From Chlorobiota bacterium (GTDB lineage Bacteria > Bacteroidota > Ignavibacteria > OLB7): DNA of 64,000 nucleotides. The position numbers were made by a program, and so were the translations under genes. Positions 63,358 through 64,000 of the stretch are shown piece after piece; position 1 is the stretch's first letter; the number at the start of each line of letters is the position of its first letter. The DNA is taken from contig JAQBOZ010000028.1 in assembly GCA_028287785.1 (NCBI GenBank), forward strand, positions 124,001-188,000. The letters are read 5' to 3'. The notes beneath the pieces are model-generated. The model did not search any database. It saw only the letters and a list, made by a program, of their open reading frames with translations, and was not told where the DNA came from.

Positions 63358-63897
63358 TTAACGGACGTAGAGCATCCGGCGCAGTTCATGGATGCGGTTG
63401 GTCTTCAGCTCGTAGATATACATCCCGCTCGACAGCGTGGGAGACGGCAGGAACGATACCACATGGCGTCCCTTGGTCTGGTTCATATCCACAAGCGTCA
63501 CAACCTGATTATAGAAGAAATCGTGAATCCGCAGAAGCACCGGGGAATCCTCGGAGAGGGCGTAGGCGATCGTCGTCGCGGCGCCGGTCGGGCCGAACGG
63601 GTTCGGGTAATTGGGCTCCAGGAAATCGCGATCCCCCGGAACGATCGTGGAGGTATCGGCGGGCCCGCCATCGATCTTGCCCATGAACGTATCGCGCGCC
63701 GCGCCGCCATACTCCCTGAGCAGCCGGCCGTGGCAGCCGCGATCCACCAGCGGATGCAGGATGCCCCCGTCGGGATCGGGAAGGGAGAGCGGATCGATCA
63801 TCTGCGCGCTCGCCAGATGGGAGTAGAGTCCCACCCCGATCACGACAGGCATCAGTGCCCGGCATGACCGGTAGAGCCATTGGAGCTCTCGGATCAT
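63358..63897 (-). CDS. Small secreted protein with type IX sorting domain
   Basis: The start at 63897 ('MIRELQWLYRSCRALMPVVIGVGLYSHLASAQ') gives 179 residues with a signal peptide. The C-terminal 90 residues form a Por sorting domain: 'FLEPNYPNPFGPTGAATTIAYALSEDSPVLLRIHDFFYNQVVTLVDMNQTKGRHVVSF' to 'SSGMYIYELKTNRIHELRRMLYVR'. Only about 60 residues lie between the signal and the domain, so the cargo is very short or the gene is a truncated remnant. The upstream region lies at the window's right edge. Confidence 0.85.
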   Translation of the reverse strand: MIRELQWLYRSCRALMPVVIGVGLYSHLASAQMIDPLSLPDPDGGILHPLVDRGCHGRLLREYGGAARDTFMGKIDGGPADTSTIVPGDRDFLEPNYPNPFGPTGAATTIAYALSEDSPVLLRIHDFFYNQVVTLVDMNQTKGRHVVSFLPSPTLSSGMYIYELKTNRIHELRRMLYVR

Positions 63898-64000
63898 GCC
63901 CGTGCCTGCTTTAGTGGAGCGCCATTCATTGTCACGCTGCCGGCCGGTATGCTCTCCGGATAGAGGAGGCATCGGGTGACGTGCCCGCTTCCATCGTCCC

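Overview
The window looks like chromosomal DNA from a GC-rich member of the Bacteroidota/Chlorobiota (FCB) group, most plausibly a Kapabacteria- or Ignavibacteria-like lineage. The assignment is an inference. It rests on Por-type (type IX secretion) C-terminal sorting domains on secreted proteins (33245-35041, 35233-36366, 63358-63897), a bacillithiol cysteine-adding enzyme (bshC), IgGFc-binding-domain surface proteins, an Omp28-like protein, DUF11-repeat secreted proteins and starts that mostly lack strong Shine-Dalgarno sequences. No rRNA, tRNA, CRISPR array, transposase or integrase was recognised.

Region 1 (1-3402) is the N-terminal 1,134 codons of a huge secreted DUF11-type repeat protein on the minus strand, running off the left edge. 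Region 2 (4275-17624, all minus) is the metabolic core: a nearly complete kynurenine/3-hydroxyanthranilate meta-cleavage pathway. In reaction order it holds a kynurenine-formamidase-like cyclase, kynureninase, 3-hydroxyanthranilate 3,4-dioxygenase, ACMS decarboxylase, 2-aminomuconate-semialdehyde dehydrogenase, a RidA-type 2-aminomuconate deaminase, 4-oxalocrotonate decarboxylase, 2-oxopent-4-enoate hydratase, 4-hydroxy-2-oxovalerate aldolase and acylating acetaldehyde dehydrogenase. The expected end products are pyruvate and acetyl-CoA. Tryptophan 2,3-dioxygenase and kynurenine 3-monooxygenase are not in the window. A Nudix hydrolase, a family 2 glycosyltransferase, a small membrane protein, a DUF985 cupin and a CsaA-like protein are interspersed.

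Region 3 (17821-28785) is mostly housekeeping: an MscS channel, epoxyqueuosine reductase (queG), a Rieske protein, an MBL hydrolase, gap-pgk-rhomboid-ispG on the plus strand, and bshC and nth on the minus strand. Region 4 (29319-33234) has a ChlI/ChlD-like AAA+/VWA chelatase pair, an FlK-like thioesterase and a small membrane protein. Region 5 (33245-50153) is envelope-related: a BNR-repeat secreted protein, an Omp28-like protein, an RND/MFP/TolC efflux operon with a PepSY protein and a barrel protein nearby, an OmpA-type lipoprotein with two further lipoproteins, a two-component system and a YncE-like propeller.

Region 6 (50398-57981) contains a YebC regulator, a lipoprotein, a DUF5995 protein, two small RebB-like proteins, an EthD-domain protein, a TrmH-type methyltransferase, a PlsC acyltransferase and an AT-richer polytopic membrane protein of glycosyltransferase type. 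Region 7 (58640-63897) holds two tandem IgGFc-binding-domain surface proteins, the decayed C-terminal remnant of a third, and a small Por-sorted secreted protein. Intergenic DNA carries three copies of a roughly 75-80 bp repeat family, two near-identical 29 bp palindromes, an 18 bp tandem array and several strong hairpins.
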